From Herminiimonas sp. (lineage in GTDB: Bacteria > Pseudomonadota > Gammaproteobacteria > Burkholderiales > Burkholderiaceae_D), in NCBI GenBank assembly GCA_028292665.1, contig JAQGLW010000063.1, positions 1 to 64,000 of the forward strand: 64,000 nt of DNA. The letters are read 5' to 3'. Of this stretch, positions 41,554-50,493 are shown one piece after another. The notes under the pieces were generated by a model, which ran no database searches, was not told the origin of the DNA, and worked only from the letters and a program-made list of their open reading frames with translations. Made by a program: the position numbers and the translations under genes. Every line of letters starts with the position of its first letter. Positions within the stretch are counted from its first letter, which is position 1.

Positions 41554-41761
41554 GGTGGATTTCCTTTTAGGTTGTCCGTAGACAATCTCTACGTACATCC
41601 GTAACGCAGTTCCGTTGCCATCTGTTGACGCCGGGATTGCATTTATTTTTGCAGGAAAGAATTGCATGAAATCATTGAATCCAACGGCATGATAAAAATA
41701 TCAACGCTTGTTGCAACATGTTCAAGCTATTTAATCAGGCCGTTCCATCACTGACATAAAA

Positions 41762-41811
41762 ACAATGGCGTCAACAACCTCCGCTCGCGCGGAGGTTGTT
41801 GACGCCATTGT
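41762..41811 (-). terminator. Very strong terminator of phaB
   Basis: A perfect 23-bp stem (41762-41784 with 41789-41811) closes on a four-base loop. Read on the minus strand it is followed by TTTTTAT. It starts 23 bases after the phaB stop. Confidence 0.88.
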
Positions 41812-41833
41812 CGATGACAGCAGTCGGCAGCGA

Positions 41834-42574
41834 TCAACACATATGCTGGCCGCCATTGATGGCGATATTGGCGCCGGTCAAAAATGCGGCTTCATCCGAC
41901 GACAGATAAGCGACCAGGCCCGCAACTTCTTCCGGCTTGCCCAAACGTGCCATCGGAATCTGCGGGATGATTTTGCTGTCCAGCACTTCCTGCGGAATCG
42001 ACATCACCATTTTCGTACCGATGTAGCCCGGCGAAATCGTGTTGACCGTTACACCCTTGCGCGCCACTTCCAGCGCGAGCGCTTTGGTGAAACCGTGCAT
42101 GCCGGCCTTGGCTGCGGAATAATTGGTCTGGCCGAATGCGCCTTTCTGGCCGTTGACCGATGAGATATTGATGATGCGGCCCCAGCCGCGCTCGGTCATG
42201 CCGTCGCAGACCGGTTTGGTCATGTTGAAAACGGAGTCCAGGTTGGTCCTTATCACCGCATCCCAATTGGTCTTGTCCATTTTCTTGAAGGTCATGTCGC
42301 GCGTGATGCCGGCATTGTTGACCAGCACGTCGATCGGGCCGACTTCCTTCTCGATGTCGGCCACGCACTGTTGCGCCGAATCGTAATCCGACACATCGCA
42401 CGGAAAGGCGCGGAATTTATATCCCTGCTCTTCCATCGCGGCCAGCCATTCCTTTGCTTTGGTATTGCCCGGTGAATAGGTGGTGACCACTTGATAATTC
42501 AGTGCGGCGAGCTTGATGCACACCGCTTCGCCCAATCCGCCCATACCGCCGGTGACTAATGCAACTCGTGTCAT
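41834..42574 (-). CDS. phaB: Acetoacetyl-CoA reductase (PhaB)
   Basis: A 246-residue short-chain dehydrogenase that reduces acetoacetyl-CoA to (R)-3-hydroxybutyryl-CoA with NADPH for PHB synthesis. The cofactor motif is TGGMGGLGEA (residues 8-17), the structural motif NNAG at about 88, and the catalytic Ser, Tyr and Lys are in NISSVNGQ and TNYSAAKAG. The FDCDVSD-like turn (AFPCDVSDYDSA) and the QTNYSAAKAGMHGF block are those of PhaB rather than FabG. AGGAGGG precedes ATG 42574. phaA lies 49 bases upstream on the same strand, so the two form an operon. Confidence 0.95.
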   Translation of the reverse strand: MTRVALVTGGMGGLGEAVCIKLAALNYQVVTTYSPGNTKAKEWLAAMEEQGYKFRAFPCDVSDYDSAQQCVADIEKEVGPIDVLVNNAGITRDMTFKKMDKTNWDAVIRTNLDSVFNMTKPVCDGMTERGWGRIINISSVNGQKGAFGQTNYSAAKAGMHGFTKALALEVARKGVTVNTISPGYIGTKMVMSIPQEVLDSKIIPQIPMARLGKPEEVAGLVAYLSSDEAAFLTGANIAINGGQHMC

Positions 42575-42623
42575 GGTGTCCCTCCTGTTATTTGAACTCG
42601 ATGAAAAGGATGCGACGCATGGA

Positions 42624-43799
42624 TCAGCGTTCCACCGCCAGCGCGACTCCCATGCCGCCGCCGATGCACAAACTGGCCAGTCCTCGCTTGGCATCGCGCC
42701 GGACCATTTCGTGCAGCAGCGTGACCAGAATGCGGCAACCCGATGCGCCGATCGGGTGGCCCAGCGCAATGGCGCCGCCGTTAACGTTGATCTTGCTGGT
42801 GTCCCAGCCCATTTCCCTGTTGACGGCGATCGCCTGCGCAGCGAATGCTTCGTTGATTTCCATCAGGTCGAGATCCTGATGGGTCCAGCCTGCTTTTTTC
42901 AGGCACAATTGCGTCGCCGGGACCGGTCCCATGCCCATGATGCTCGGGTCGACACCGGCCGACGAATAAGCCTTGATTCTGGCCAGCGGCGTCAGACCCA
43001 GTTCCTTGGCCATTTTGCCCGACATCATCACCACCGCAGCCGCACCGTCATTGATGCCGGACGCATTGCCGGCAGTGACCGTGCCATCCTTGGAAAAAGC
43101 GGGGCGCAAGGCCGACAGGGATTCGACCGTGGTGCCGCTCTTGATATATTCGTCGCTGTCGAAGACGATCGTGCCTTTTTTCTGCGGAATTTCCAGCGGC
43201 AGGATTTCATCCTTGAACTTGCCGGCTTTCTGTGCGGCTTCAGCCTTGTTTTGCGATGCAGCTGCAAACTCATCCTGCTCCTGGCGCGAAATGCCGAATT
43301 TCTTGGCGACGTTTTCGGCGGTGACGCCCATGTGATACTGATTGTAAACATCCCACAGGCCATCGACGATCATCGTATCGATCAATTTGGCATCGCCCAT
43401 GCGGAATCCTTCGCGCGAATTATTCAGCACATGGGGGGACGCGCTCATGTTTTCCTGGCCGCCGGCGATGATGATATCGGCATCGCCGCATTTGATCGCC
43501 TGGGCTGCCAGATGCGTGGCTTTCAAACCGCTGCCGCACACCTTGCCGACGGTGAAGGCCGGCACCATGTCGGGCAAGCCGGCCTTGATGATCGCCTGGC
43601 GCGCAGGATTCTGGCCGACGCCGGCGGTCAGCACCTGGCCCAGAATCGCTTCATTGATCATGTCCGGCCGGATGCCGGTTTTGGCGAGCAGGCCCTTGAT
43701 CACATGCGCGCCCAGATCCGCGGCGGGAATCTTTGTCAGCGATCCGCCAAACTTGCCTACCGCTGTTCTCAGTGCTGCAACAATTACGACATCGTCCAT
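42624..43799 (-). CDS. phaA: Acetyl-CoA acetyltransferase (PhaA)
   Basis: A 391-residue thiolase that condenses two acetyl-CoA to acetoacetyl-CoA. The active-site cysteine is in [14 protein letters not shown] near residue 89, the catalytic His in [19 protein letters not shown] near 348, and the second Cys in [12 protein letters not shown] near 379. GGAGAG precedes the ATG at 43799. With phaB it makes the PHB monomer; acetyl-CoA from sulfonate breakdown could feed it. No phaC synthase gene lies in this window. Confidence 0.95.
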   Translation of the reverse strand: MDDVVIVAALRTAVGKFGGSLTKIPAADLGAHVIKGLLAKTGIRPDMINEAILGQVLTAGVGQNPARQAIIKAGLPDMVPAFTVGKVCGSGLKATHLAAQAIKCGDADIIIAGGQENMSASPHVLNNSREGFRMGDAKLIDTMIVDGLWDVYNQYHMGVTAENVAKKFGISRQEQDEFAAASQNKAEAAQKAGKFKDEILPLEIPQKKGTIVFDSDEYIKSGTTVESLSALRPAFSKDGTVTAGNASGINDGAAAVVMMSGKMAKELGLTPLARIKAYSSAGVDPSIMGMGPVPATQLCLKKAGWTHQDLDLMEINEAFAAQAIAVNREMGWDTSKINVNGGAIALGHPIGASGCRILVTLLHEMVRRDAKRGLASLCIGGGMGVALAVER

Positions 43800-44293
43800 T
43801 TTTGCTCTCCGTTAAAACTGTAGAAAAAATCCACTGTTGATTTGATCGGTCCGGTATTCGAGCGGTTCGATTCGATTGATAAAACATTGCTTCGATGCAT
43901 TTCAATTCATCATGGCGCCTGGCAAATATACATTTTTGCAGATGCCTGAACCGGGAGGTAATGTGTTGATTTTCGTCCTTGCCGCCCGCAGTATCGTTAG
44001 CGCGTCCGGCATTGTTTGCGAATGAACTGATATTGAAAATATTATGCTCTACTCCAGACGTATGTTGTATAAAAATCTTCATAACTTGGCAATCGGTGAA
44101 CCGCCCTTTGTGGGATGGCGTGCGATTTTTTCGCAAGGCATCGTCGCTTGCTGTCTTGATGGAATTTTTTCGGAAAACGATAAACATTGCCGTTTGAACC
44201 GCATTGCATTTCTTGCAGCGCTAAAAAATTGTCGAGCCGGTAAAACAAGAATCGGCGCAGCGAAAAAGCCATGAAAATATATTCATGCATCGC
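43800..44293. other. AT-rich divergent gap between phaA and phaP
   Basis: No convincing gene is present. Short ORFs here lack ribosome binding sites and protein-like composition. The region must contain the phaA promoter on the minus strand; no unambiguous -35/-10 pair was identified. The phaP promoter and palindromes lie at its right end. Confidence 0.4.
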
Positions 44294-44362
44294 ACAAATT
44301 TGTCATTGAAATTCATCAATTCTATCTCTACAATAATTAATGTTGCGACGCGCAAATTTGCG
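44294..44362 (+). promoter_or_regulatory. phaP promoter with flanking palindromes (candidate PhaR operators)
   Basis: TTGAAA (44306-44311), a 17-base spacer and TACAAT (44329-44334) form a good sigma-70 promoter. ACAAATTTGT (44294-44303) lies just upstream of the -35 and CGCAAATTTGCG (44351-44362) lies just after the expected start at about 44341. Both are perfect palindromes sharing the CAAATTTG core, 58 bases apart between centres. The phasin gene is normally repressed by PhaR until PHB granules form, and two-site binding around the promoter would fit. The identity of the regulator is inferred. Confidence 0.6.
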
Positions 44363-44415
44363 GCGCCATTTCCGTTGCCTTCATGGCTCATCGATTGCCC
44401 CTTATGGAGAAGTAC

Positions 44416-44973
44416 ATGTTCCCGATTCAAGATCAGATTTCAATCGTCACCAGAACCAGTCTGGAAAATCAGCTTGCAGCGTTTGCCGCACTGACTAACA
44501 AAACTTTTGAAGGTATGGAAAAGCTGTTCGACTTGAACATCAATGTCGTCAGGGCATCGCTGGAAGAATCGTCCGTCATCATGAATCAATTGATGAGCGC
44601 CAAGGATCCTCAGGAATTTTTTTCGCTCGTCGCCGCGCAGGCGCGGCCGACCGCCGAAAAGGCACTTTCATATAGCCGTCATCTGACTAACATTGCGTCC
44701 GGCACGCAGGCAGAATTCAGCAAAGCGGCGGAAGCGCAATTTGAAGAGACCAGCCGCAAAGTAACCAGGCTGGTGGAAGACGCGGCCAAGAATGCGCCGG
44801 CCGGTTCCGAAAACGTGGTGGCGCTCGTGAAGTCCGCCATCGACAATGCCAGCGCCGGCTACGAGCAGTTGAGCAAGACTACCAAACAGGCTGCCGAAGC
44901 AATCGAGGCCAACCTGAATGCTGCGGTAACCCAGCTTGCGCAAGCGACTGAAAAAACACCCGCTGCAGGCTGA
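44416..44973 (+). CDS. phaP: Phasin (PHB granule-associated protein)
   Basis: A 185-residue, helix-rich amphipathic protein of the phasin_2 family. The N terminus reads MFPIQDQISIVTRTSLENQL, followed by TFEGMEKLFDLNINVVRASLEES, typical of proteobacterial phasins, and an Ala-rich C-terminal coil (EAIEANLNAAVTQLAQATEK). It coats PHB granules and controls their size. GGAGAAG at 44406 sets the start. It is divergent from phaAB and has its own promoter, so it can be induced separately. Confidence 0.93.
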   Translation: MFPIQDQISIVTRTSLENQLAAFAALTNKTFEGMEKLFDLNINVVRASLEESSVIMNQLMSAKDPQEFFSLVAAQARPTAEKALSYSRHLTNIASGTQAEFSKAAEAQFEETSRKVTRLVEDAAKNAPAGSENVVALVKSAIDNASAGYEQLSKTTKQAAEAIEANLNAAVTQLAQATEKTPAAG

Positions 44974-44995
44974 CAAACTGAAAAAATAGTGCTTT

Positions 44996-45018
44996 TACGG
45001 GCCGCATTGCGGCCCGTA
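44996..45018. terminator. Hairpin terminator after phaP
   Basis: TACGGGCCGCA (44996-45006) pairs perfectly with TGCGGCCCGTA (45008-45018). CTTTT precedes and AATTT follows, so it may stop transcription from both sides, from phaP and from the convergent nuclease gene. Confidence 0.65.
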
Positions 45019-45105
45019 ATTTCGGGAAGCGCAACAGCAAACAGCATGCGTACGCCTTCGGGCGCATTTTGCATGACTGATGCGGATGGCACGTTCCCGG
45101 CTGAA

Positions 45106-46539
45106 TCACGCCGGATCGGCGGCAAGCATATCCGACTCGGTCAATACCCGCACCTTGACCTGGCGCCGCGCCAATGCACGGATCAAGATCCTGTAAGTGT
45201 CCATATCAAATGCCGGCCGGGACGGCGCTTCGTTGAACAGCGCCCGCAAATCCTGTTCCGAACGCGCGGTGCCGAGACAGCACCAGTTGTGAATCACATG
45301 CATGTCCTGCCGGCCATCGGCGCCGGTTTCGATCAATCCCACCGCTGCCGCATACGGCCAGGTCTTTATCCTGAGGCCGGTCAGCGCCGCTTCCAGCCGC
45401 GCCTGATGCAATGCAATCGCCTCGTCGCCGACACAGGCCCCATGGCACCGATGCAGCTGATACGCAAAACACGGCTTGTGCGATTGCGTGCGGCTCTCCA
45501 GTCCAAGCGTCACCAGACATAGTTGATGGCTTTCGGCCAACTCGCGCAACGCGCTTTCCGCCTTCCGTCTCGAACTGAACAAGCCATATAGGCGATCCGC
45601 CCGTCCGAAATCCTGTTCGCTCGCATACGTCAGCACCGGTTGCAGATGGCCCGCTCCGGTGACTCGCAATTGCCATGCGCATAATTCGCGCTGGCGGCGC
45701 AATACGCGATTGTGGATCGGCTGCAGGTCCTTGATCAGTTGCGCTTCCAGCAGCAGTGCGCCTGTTTCGCCTGCCGTTTCGCGCCACTCCAGGCGATGGA
45801 TCTGGTGCGACAGGCGCATGTCTTTATACAACCGGTGATCGGCATTGAAATGGGACAGTACGCGCTGTCGCAGATGAATGCTTTTGCCGACATACAGCGG
45901 AATGTCTTTTTCTCCATAAAAAAGATAAACGCCGGGTCTGTCGGGTATGTCATCGAGCGCGTCCGGCGCCAAGTGGGCCGGCATACTGGGTCGTTGCAAT
46001 AACAGTTGAACCGCCTGATTGAAAGTCTCAGGCGGTATGCCGGCAGTCAGCCGGTTCCACAACTGCCACAGCAGATCGGCATCGGCCAGTGCACGGTGCC
46101 GTCCGTCAGGCGCCAGGTTATGGCGGGTGATCAGCGTGTCGAGATTGTGCCTGGCCTCATCCGGAAACAATTTGCGCGACAGCTTCACCGTACACAACAC
46201 CTGACAGCGCAGCGAATGACCGGTCTGCTTGAACGCGTTGCGTAAAAAGCCATAATCGAATCGGGCATTGTGCGCAATGAACAGGCCGCCTTCAAGCCGC
46301 GCCAGCAAACCTTCGGCCAGCATATCGAAGGTAGGCGCCTGCTGCACCATCGCATTGGTGATGCCGGTCAGGCTTTGAATGAAAGACGGAATCGGCATTT
46401 CCGGATTGACCAGCGTCGACCAGCGCGTTACCTGTCCTGCGTCGACTTCGACAATGCCGATTTCGGTGATGCGGTCAAAGGTTGGATTGGCCCCGGTGGT
46501 TTCCAGGTCGATGAAAACAAGTTTGCCGTAATGTGCCAT
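45106..46539 (-). CDS. DnaQ-type 3'-5' exonuclease fused to a UvrC-like GIY-YIG nuclease
   Basis: A 477-residue protein. Residues about 5-170 are a DEDDh exonuclease with FIDLETTGA, AHNARFDYGFL and HRALADADLL. Residues about 200-280 are a GIY-YIG domain (GVYLFYGEKDIPLYVGKSIHLRQRV ... LLLEAQLIKDLQPIHN) like the N terminus of UvrC and like Cho. The C-terminal third continues as in this exonuclease/Cho-like family, with a Cys-rich CFAYQLHRCHGAC segment. It probably acts in DNA repair, making a 3' incision and trimming. ATG 46539 is used; a TTG at 46572 would add 11 residues. Confidence 0.9.
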   Translation of the reverse strand: MAHYGKLVFIDLETTGANPTFDRITEIGIVEVDAGQVTRWSTLVNPEMPIPSFIQSLTGITNAMVQQAPTFDMLAEGLLARLEGGLFIAHNARFDYGFLRNAFKQTGHSLRCQVLCTVKLSRKLFPDEARHNLDTLITRHNLAPDGRHRALADADLLWQLWNRLTAGIPPETFNQAVQLLLQRPSMPAHLAPDALDDIPDRPGVYLFYGEKDIPLYVGKSIHLRQRVLSHFNADHRLYKDMRLSHQIHRLEWRETAGETGALLLEAQLIKDLQPIHNRVLRRQRELCAWQLRVTGAGHLQPVLTYASEQDFGRADRLYGLFSSRRKAESALRELAESHQLCLVTLGLESRTQSHKPCFAYQLHRCHGACVGDEAIALHQARLEAALTGLRIKTWPYAAAVGLIETGADGRQDMHVIHNWCCLGTARSEQDLRALFNEAPSRPAFDMDTYRILIRALARRQVKVRVLTESDMLAADPA

Positions 46540-46558
46540 GTAGCTGTTGTTCGATACG

Positions 46559-46575
46559 TAGTTGCGCCGCAACTA
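46559..46575. promoter_or_regulatory. 17-base palindrome upstream of the nuclease gene
   Basis: TAGTTGCGCCGCAACTA is a perfect dyad 19-36 bases before the nuclease start codon and could be an operator. It does not resemble the usual LexA box. No promoter elements are certain. Confidence 0.35.
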
Positions 46576-46704
46576 TGGCAACAGCTTTCGATGCGAGTTC
46601 AGGAATTCGAAAAATATTTGACGATGCGGAAGCCGGACAAGCCGGGGCGCCATGACATCGAGTCAACGTCTTTTGAAAGAATCGCAACGCGGACAAGGGC
46701 GTCG

Positions 46705-46742
46705 CAGGCAATCGGCGGAAAGCGGTTATCTCCGATTGCCTG
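46705..46742. terminator. Hairpin downstream of the YpfJ gene
   Basis: CAGGCAATCGG (46705-46715) and CCGATTGCCTG (46732-46742) form a perfect 11-bp stem with a 16-base loop. No T run follows on the minus strand. It lies between the ypfJ stop and the nuclease gene. Confidence 0.4.
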
Positions 46743-46797
46743 TGTGGACAGGCAGAAGGCTGCGTTAAAACCGGCAGCGTCAAAGCGTTGCGCCGAT

Positions 46798-47676
46798 CTA
46801 TAACGTGCGGGCCGCGAACGTATTGCAGGCGCTGACTTCACCGCTGTCAATGCCGCGCTTGAACCATCGCACCCGTTGTGCCGACGATCCATGCGTAAAC
46901 GAATCCGGCACCACATAACCTTGCGCCTGCCGCTGCAATGCATCGTCGCCGATTGCCGTGGCGGCATTGAGCGCGCCCTCGATGTCGCCCGATTCCAGAA
47001 TGCTGCGCGCCTGGTTTGCATGATTGGCCCATACGCCCGCAAAACAATCGGCCTGCAATTCCAGCCGCACCGATAATGCATTGGCCTGCGTTTCCGATCC
47101 GCGCCGCCGCGCGCTGTCCACCTTGTTCGTGATGCCCATCAAATTCTGCACATGATGACCGACCTCGTGCGCAATCACATAGGCTTGCGCGAATTCGCCG
47201 GTGACATGGAAACGCTGCTGCATCAGGCGATAAAAACTCAGGTCGATATATACTTTTTGATCGCCGGGACAATAGAACGGACCGGTTGCGGTTTGGCCGG
47301 TGCCGCAGGCAGTCGGCGTCCGGCCGGAAAACAATACCAGTTTCGGCTTGACGTAGTTCGCTCCGCGAGCGCGAAATATTTCAGTCCAGGTATCTTCGGT
47401 ATCGGCCAGCACTGTGGCAACAAACTTGGCCGTCCGGTCGTCGGCAGGCGGATGTTTTGCCGGCGCCTGCTGCACGTGCGCGGTCTGTCCGGATCCGCCG
47501 CTGAGCAGGCTGAGCACCGTGCCGGGGTCGATGCCGAAGAAATACGAAGCGACCAGCGCGATGGCGATCGAGCCGATTCCGATCGAACGTCCGCCGAATC
47601 CGAATCCGCCGCCACCGCCGCCATCGTCACGCCGGTCTTCCACATTATCGCTCTCGCGATTGCCTTCCCATTTCAT
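46798..47676 (-). CDS. ypfJ: Putative zinc metallopeptidase, YpfJ family
   Basis: A 292-residue protein. After a charged start and a glycine stretch (DDGGGGGGFGFGG) there is one membrane helix (SIGIGSIAIALVASYFFGI). The periplasmic part carries the metallopeptidase motif AHEVGHHVQNLMG near residue 165, with downstream Glu in RLELQADCFAGVWA. The CGTGQTATGPFYCPGDQKVYIDL segment is characteristic of the YpfJ family. Its substrate is unknown. AAGGA before ATG 47676 supports the start, and the length is normal. Confidence 0.93.
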   Translation of the reverse strand: MKWEGNRESDNVEDRRDDGGGGGGFGFGGRSIGIGSIAIALVASYFFGIDPGTVLSLLSGGSGQTAHVQQAPAKHPPADDRTAKFVATVLADTEDTWTEIFRARGANYVKPKLVLFSGRTPTACGTGQTATGPFYCPGDQKVYIDLSFYRLMQQRFHVTGEFAQAYVIAHEVGHHVQNLMGITNKVDSARRRGSETQANALSVRLELQADCFAGVWANHANQARSILESGDIEGALNAATAIGDDALQRQAQGYVVPDSFTHGSSAQRVRWFKRGIDSGEVSACNTFAARTL

Positions 47677-47928
47677 GTCGATTCCTTTTACCGGATGGCG
47701 TTCAAAATTTCAAATAGTGTAGCCGGAATACAGTACATAAATTGCATGCAGTTGATCTTGCATATTGTCAACGATCGATTGCCGAATGCTGCCTGATCAG
47801 CAGGCTGTTCGAAGCTGCGACGAGGCATTATGCGCGATGCGCGCAGCAAACCGGCCGGCTGTCGTGTCGTTCATGCGAGCGCTCTTTGGAAAAGATTTGT
47901 TGAAAGCAGGGCGGACATCGATTCTGAA

Positions 47929-48147
47929 TCAGCCGGCCTTCACGTTGATGCGGACATCGCCCAGCTTCACCACTTGGCCCGCACGGATTTTGCAAGTCTT
48001 GCGCAGCTCCACTTGGCCATCGACCGAGACGTTGCCGGACGCCACCAGCGCTTTACCGGCGCCGCCGCTGTCGCATATGCCGGTCAGTTTCAGCAATTGG
48101 TTTAATTCGACATACTCGCCGTTCAGGCTGAATTCAAGCTGTTGCAT
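47929..48147 (-). CDS. S4-domain RNA-binding protein (YbcJ-like)
   Basis: A 72-residue protein consisting of a single S4 fold: EFSLNGEYVELNQLLKLTGI, then SGGAGKALVASGNVSVDG and a basic VELRKTCKIRAGQVVKLGD. This is the YbcJ/RNA-binding S4 family, small stand-alone proteins thought to bind structured RNA. AGGAT lies before ATG 48147. It is followed downstream by a 250-base gap with no gene before ypfJ. Confidence 0.9.
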   Translation of the reverse strand: MQQLEFSLNGEYVELNQLLKLTGICDSGGAGKALVASGNVSVDGQVELRKTCKIRAGQVVKLGDVRINVKAG

Positions 48148-48235
48148 GTAATCCTGGTTTTATAAAAAGAGGCGCCGGCATTCTGCCGTACGGCACAGAC
48201 GTGTTTCATCTGAGATTGCATTTTCTTGAAATGGT

Positions 48236-49357
48236 TTATTTGAAATCCCATTTCATTTGTTCGGCAATCGAAATATCGCGCGCGGAATCGACGCACCGCG
48301 CAAGATAATCGGTCAGTGGAGGAGAAGGCGCAATCCCTTCGGCCAACAGATTGTCGTTTCGGAATACATAGCTCAGTCCTGCAAAGCCGCCATAAAGTTT
48401 CAATGCTCTCAGCAGCAGACGGTCGTTGCAGCCGGGGATGCATTCGCGCATCTGCGGCAGCAGCTTCCCGAGAGATTCGATAGCGACTTGCTCATAGGCT
48501 GCACCAACCGGACTGACGCCTCTGGCCGCCGCCAGCGCGATATCGACTTCCCGGAATGACACGCTCGATCGATCGCCGGCGGACAGATGATAAACCCGGC
48601 TGGAAAGTTTATCCCTCAGCGCCAGATCGACAATCGCGCCTGCGCACCAGTCGACCGGGATGACATCGATTTTCTGGTCCAGTGCAATGGTAAATGCGCC
48701 AAGCATCTGGGCAACCATGAATACCCAGAAGATGCTCTGCGACGGCGCGCAACCCAGTCGGGTATGTCCGACGATAATCGATGGCCGCGCCATCACCAGC
48801 GGCAAATCCGGAAACTCGCTGCGCAGCATCGCTTCGGCCAGTGCTTTCGAGCGCGTATAAGGCACCAGATGCTGTTGAGCGTCGAGCGGCAAATCCAGTC
48901 TTTCAGCAATGCTTCCGGCATCGCCCGCATGCTCGCCGCATGCCATGGCAGTGCCGATATAGATGAAGCGCGCAAGAGAAGGGCGTTTATATAATAGTTT
49001 CGCGAGGGCGACGGTGCCGTCGACATTGATCTTTTCGAGAGACGGATGATTCGAAAATGTCGCAAGCGCCGCCGAATGAATCACCGTCGATACGCGATCC
49101 AGCCGGGCGTCATGCGCCACGAGATCGAGTCCGGAAAGGTCGGCGCAGATAATCTGGTCGACGGCGATCCGGCAAATCTCCGCATCGGTCGCACCCAGGA
49201 TTTTCAGATTGACTGCCACACGGAGCAGGGCCGCCTCGGCGGTATCCGCGCGCGACAAAAACAAAAGCCTGTCGCCGAGTCCGCGTTTCAATGCTTCCAC
49301 TGCAGTTGCGCCGCCCAGGAATCCGGTTGCCCCGGTGATCAATATGAGATTATTCAT
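48236..49357 (-). CDS. NAD(P)-dependent reductase, thioester-reductase-like extended SDR
   Basis: A 373-residue extended short-chain dehydrogenase. The N-terminal dinucleotide motif is ITGATGFLGGATAVEALKRG. It has VIHSAALATFSNHPSLEKINVDGT and the catalytic Tyr/Lys in PYTRSKALAEAML. The layout matches the thioester-reductase/Male-sterility group (NAD_binding_4), which reduces acyl thioesters or related substrates. It is alone here, with no carrier protein or adenylation domain nearby, so the substrate is unknown. No good ribosome binding site precedes ATG 49357. Confidence 0.8.
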   Translation of the reverse strand: MNNLILITGATGFLGGATAVEALKRGLGDRLLFLSRADTAEAALLRVAVNLKILGATDAEICRIAVDQIICADLSGLDLVAHDARLDRVSTVIHSAALATFSNHPSLEKINVDGTVALAKLLYKRPSLARFIYIGTAMACGEHAGDAGSIAERLDLPLDAQQHLVPYTRSKALAEAMLRSEFPDLPLVMARPSIIVGHTRLGCAPSQSIFWVFMVAQMLGAFTIALDQKIDVIPVDWCAGAIVDLALRDKLSSRVYHLSAGDRSSVSFREVDIALAAARGVSPVGAAYEQVAIESLGKLLPQMRECIPGCNDRLLLRALKLYGGFAGLSYVFRNDNLLAEGIAPSPPLTDYLARCVDSARDISIAEQMKWDFK

Positions 49358-49451
49358 TCGCTGGTTGCCTAGTGCTGGTGCATCGATATGGAGGGAATGG
49401 CAGACGCAATTTTCACGCGCGCCGGAAAGTTTTGAACAGATGCAACAAAGC

Positions 49452-49730
49452 TTACACCAGTCGTGTCTGCTGCTGGGCTTTTTCCAGCCATACTTTTAAA
49501 TGCGTGTGCAAATCTTCCTGGCTGAAGGAGCAGCTTTCCTCGGTGAACAGGCTGCCTGCTTCGAGCCGCCCCAGCAAATCTTCCATCACTTGTCCATAAC
49601 GTTGCGGCAGAGCCGTCAGCAGGCCGGTTTGCGCCCGCCATGTCCGGCAAAAAGCGGCAACGTCAATTTCCTGCCGCTGCAATGCAGTGAGCGCATCCTG
49701 CAGAATTTGAATACTGTGGTCGTGTTGCAT
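49452..49730 (-). CDS. Hypothetical protein, 92 residues
   Basis: A small soluble, mainly helical protein (MQHDHSIQILQDALTALQRQ ... DVAAFCRTWRAQTGLLTALP ... EDLLGRLEAGSLFTEESCSF). Charge pattern and composition look like a genuine protein, but no family is recognised. The ribosome binding site is weak; a TTG at 49766 would extend it by 12 residues. It lies 94 bases upstream of the reductase gene on the same strand and could be co-transcribed. Confidence 0.62.
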   Translation of the reverse strand: MQHDHSIQILQDALTALQRQEIDVAAFCRTWRAQTGLLTALPQRYGQVMEDLLGRLEAGSLFTEESCSFSQEDLHTHLKVWLEKAQQQTRLV

Positions 49731-49968
49731 GGCGAGATTACATTTTCCGGAATTCAGTCGAGACAAGGCAGGTTATAGCCATGCTTTGCCGGTCGCCGTC
49801 GATTCGGCGGGAATCGTCCGAATGGAGATTCTCTCTAAAGTTTTAATACGCGAACGGCATTGTAATGAAGAAAGCATCGAAATTATACAAAACATCAAAT
49901 TTTAAATGAGACAGGAAGGCCATATTATTTTGTAAACGCAATTCATTGCCGCAACCGAAAGGAACACC

Positions 49969-50076
49969 ATGAGCGGCAACCGTCCAACCCTTACTGCGCG
50001 CCAAGGTCACCCCGTCAGCGATAACCAGTCGCTGCGCTCCGTTGGAGCGCGCGGCCCGGCGACACTTGAGAACTAA
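49969..50076 (+). pseudogene. katA: Catalase (KatA-type) 5' remnant
   Basis: AAAGGAACACC precedes ATG 49969. The 35-residue frame reads [20 protein letters not shown] then [15 protein letters not shown] and stops at TAA 50074. This follows the conserved N terminus of monofunctional catalases, which run LTTA.GAPV.DNQNSLTAGPRGP.LLQD. Everything after the RGP motif, including the haem and active-site regions, is missing; the GIY-YIG-like gene begins 52 bases later. The ribosome binding site is intact, so a short peptide might still be made. The rest of the gap 49767-50128 shows no other gene. Confidence 0.65.
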
Positions 50077-50128
50077 TGCAGGAAGACGCCTGCTATGCTT
50101 GCAATGCAAATACTTATCCAATTCAGCC

Positions 50129-50455
50129 ATGCCGCGCCGCTATCACCATTACGTCTATGTCGTCGAATTGTCGCCGGATGTTCTATACGAACCGCGCTTC
50201 AAGAAGGCCAATCCGGATTACGTTGCCGGCAAGCCGTGCGTCTATGTCGGCATGACAGGACTGGATCCGGATGTACGCTTCGACAAACACAAGGCCGGCA
50301 TTCAGTCGAACAGATTTGTCCAGGCGTTCGGTTTGCGGCTGTTGCCTGAACTTTACGAGATGTATAACCCGATGCCTTATGACGGCGCACGCGACATGGA
50401 GGTTGAATTGGCTATCGGGCTGCGTGAGGCGGGATACGGCGTATGGCAAGCATGA
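50129..50455 (+). CDS. Small GIY-YIG-like domain protein
   Basis: A 108-residue protein. HHYVYVVELSPDVLY and KPCVYVGMTGLDPDVRFDKH correspond to the two strands and loop of a GIY-YIG-like fold, followed by GLRLLPELYEMYNPMPYDGA and a terminal Glu-containing helix (MEVELAIGLREAGYGVW). Key Tyr, Tyr, Arg and Glu positions appear present, so nuclease activity is possible but untested. The ATG at 50129 was chosen as the first in the region of good composition; an open frame continues upstream to 50042 without a suitable start. Confidence 0.72.
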   Translation: MPRRYHHYVYVVELSPDVLYEPRFKKANPDYVAGKPCVYVGMTGLDPDVRFDKHKAGIQSNRFVQAFGLRLLPELYEMYNPMPYDGARDMEVELAIGLREAGYGVWQA

Positions 50456-50493
50456 AATGACGAACGATTATCCGCTTGGTCGATTTCACCAGC

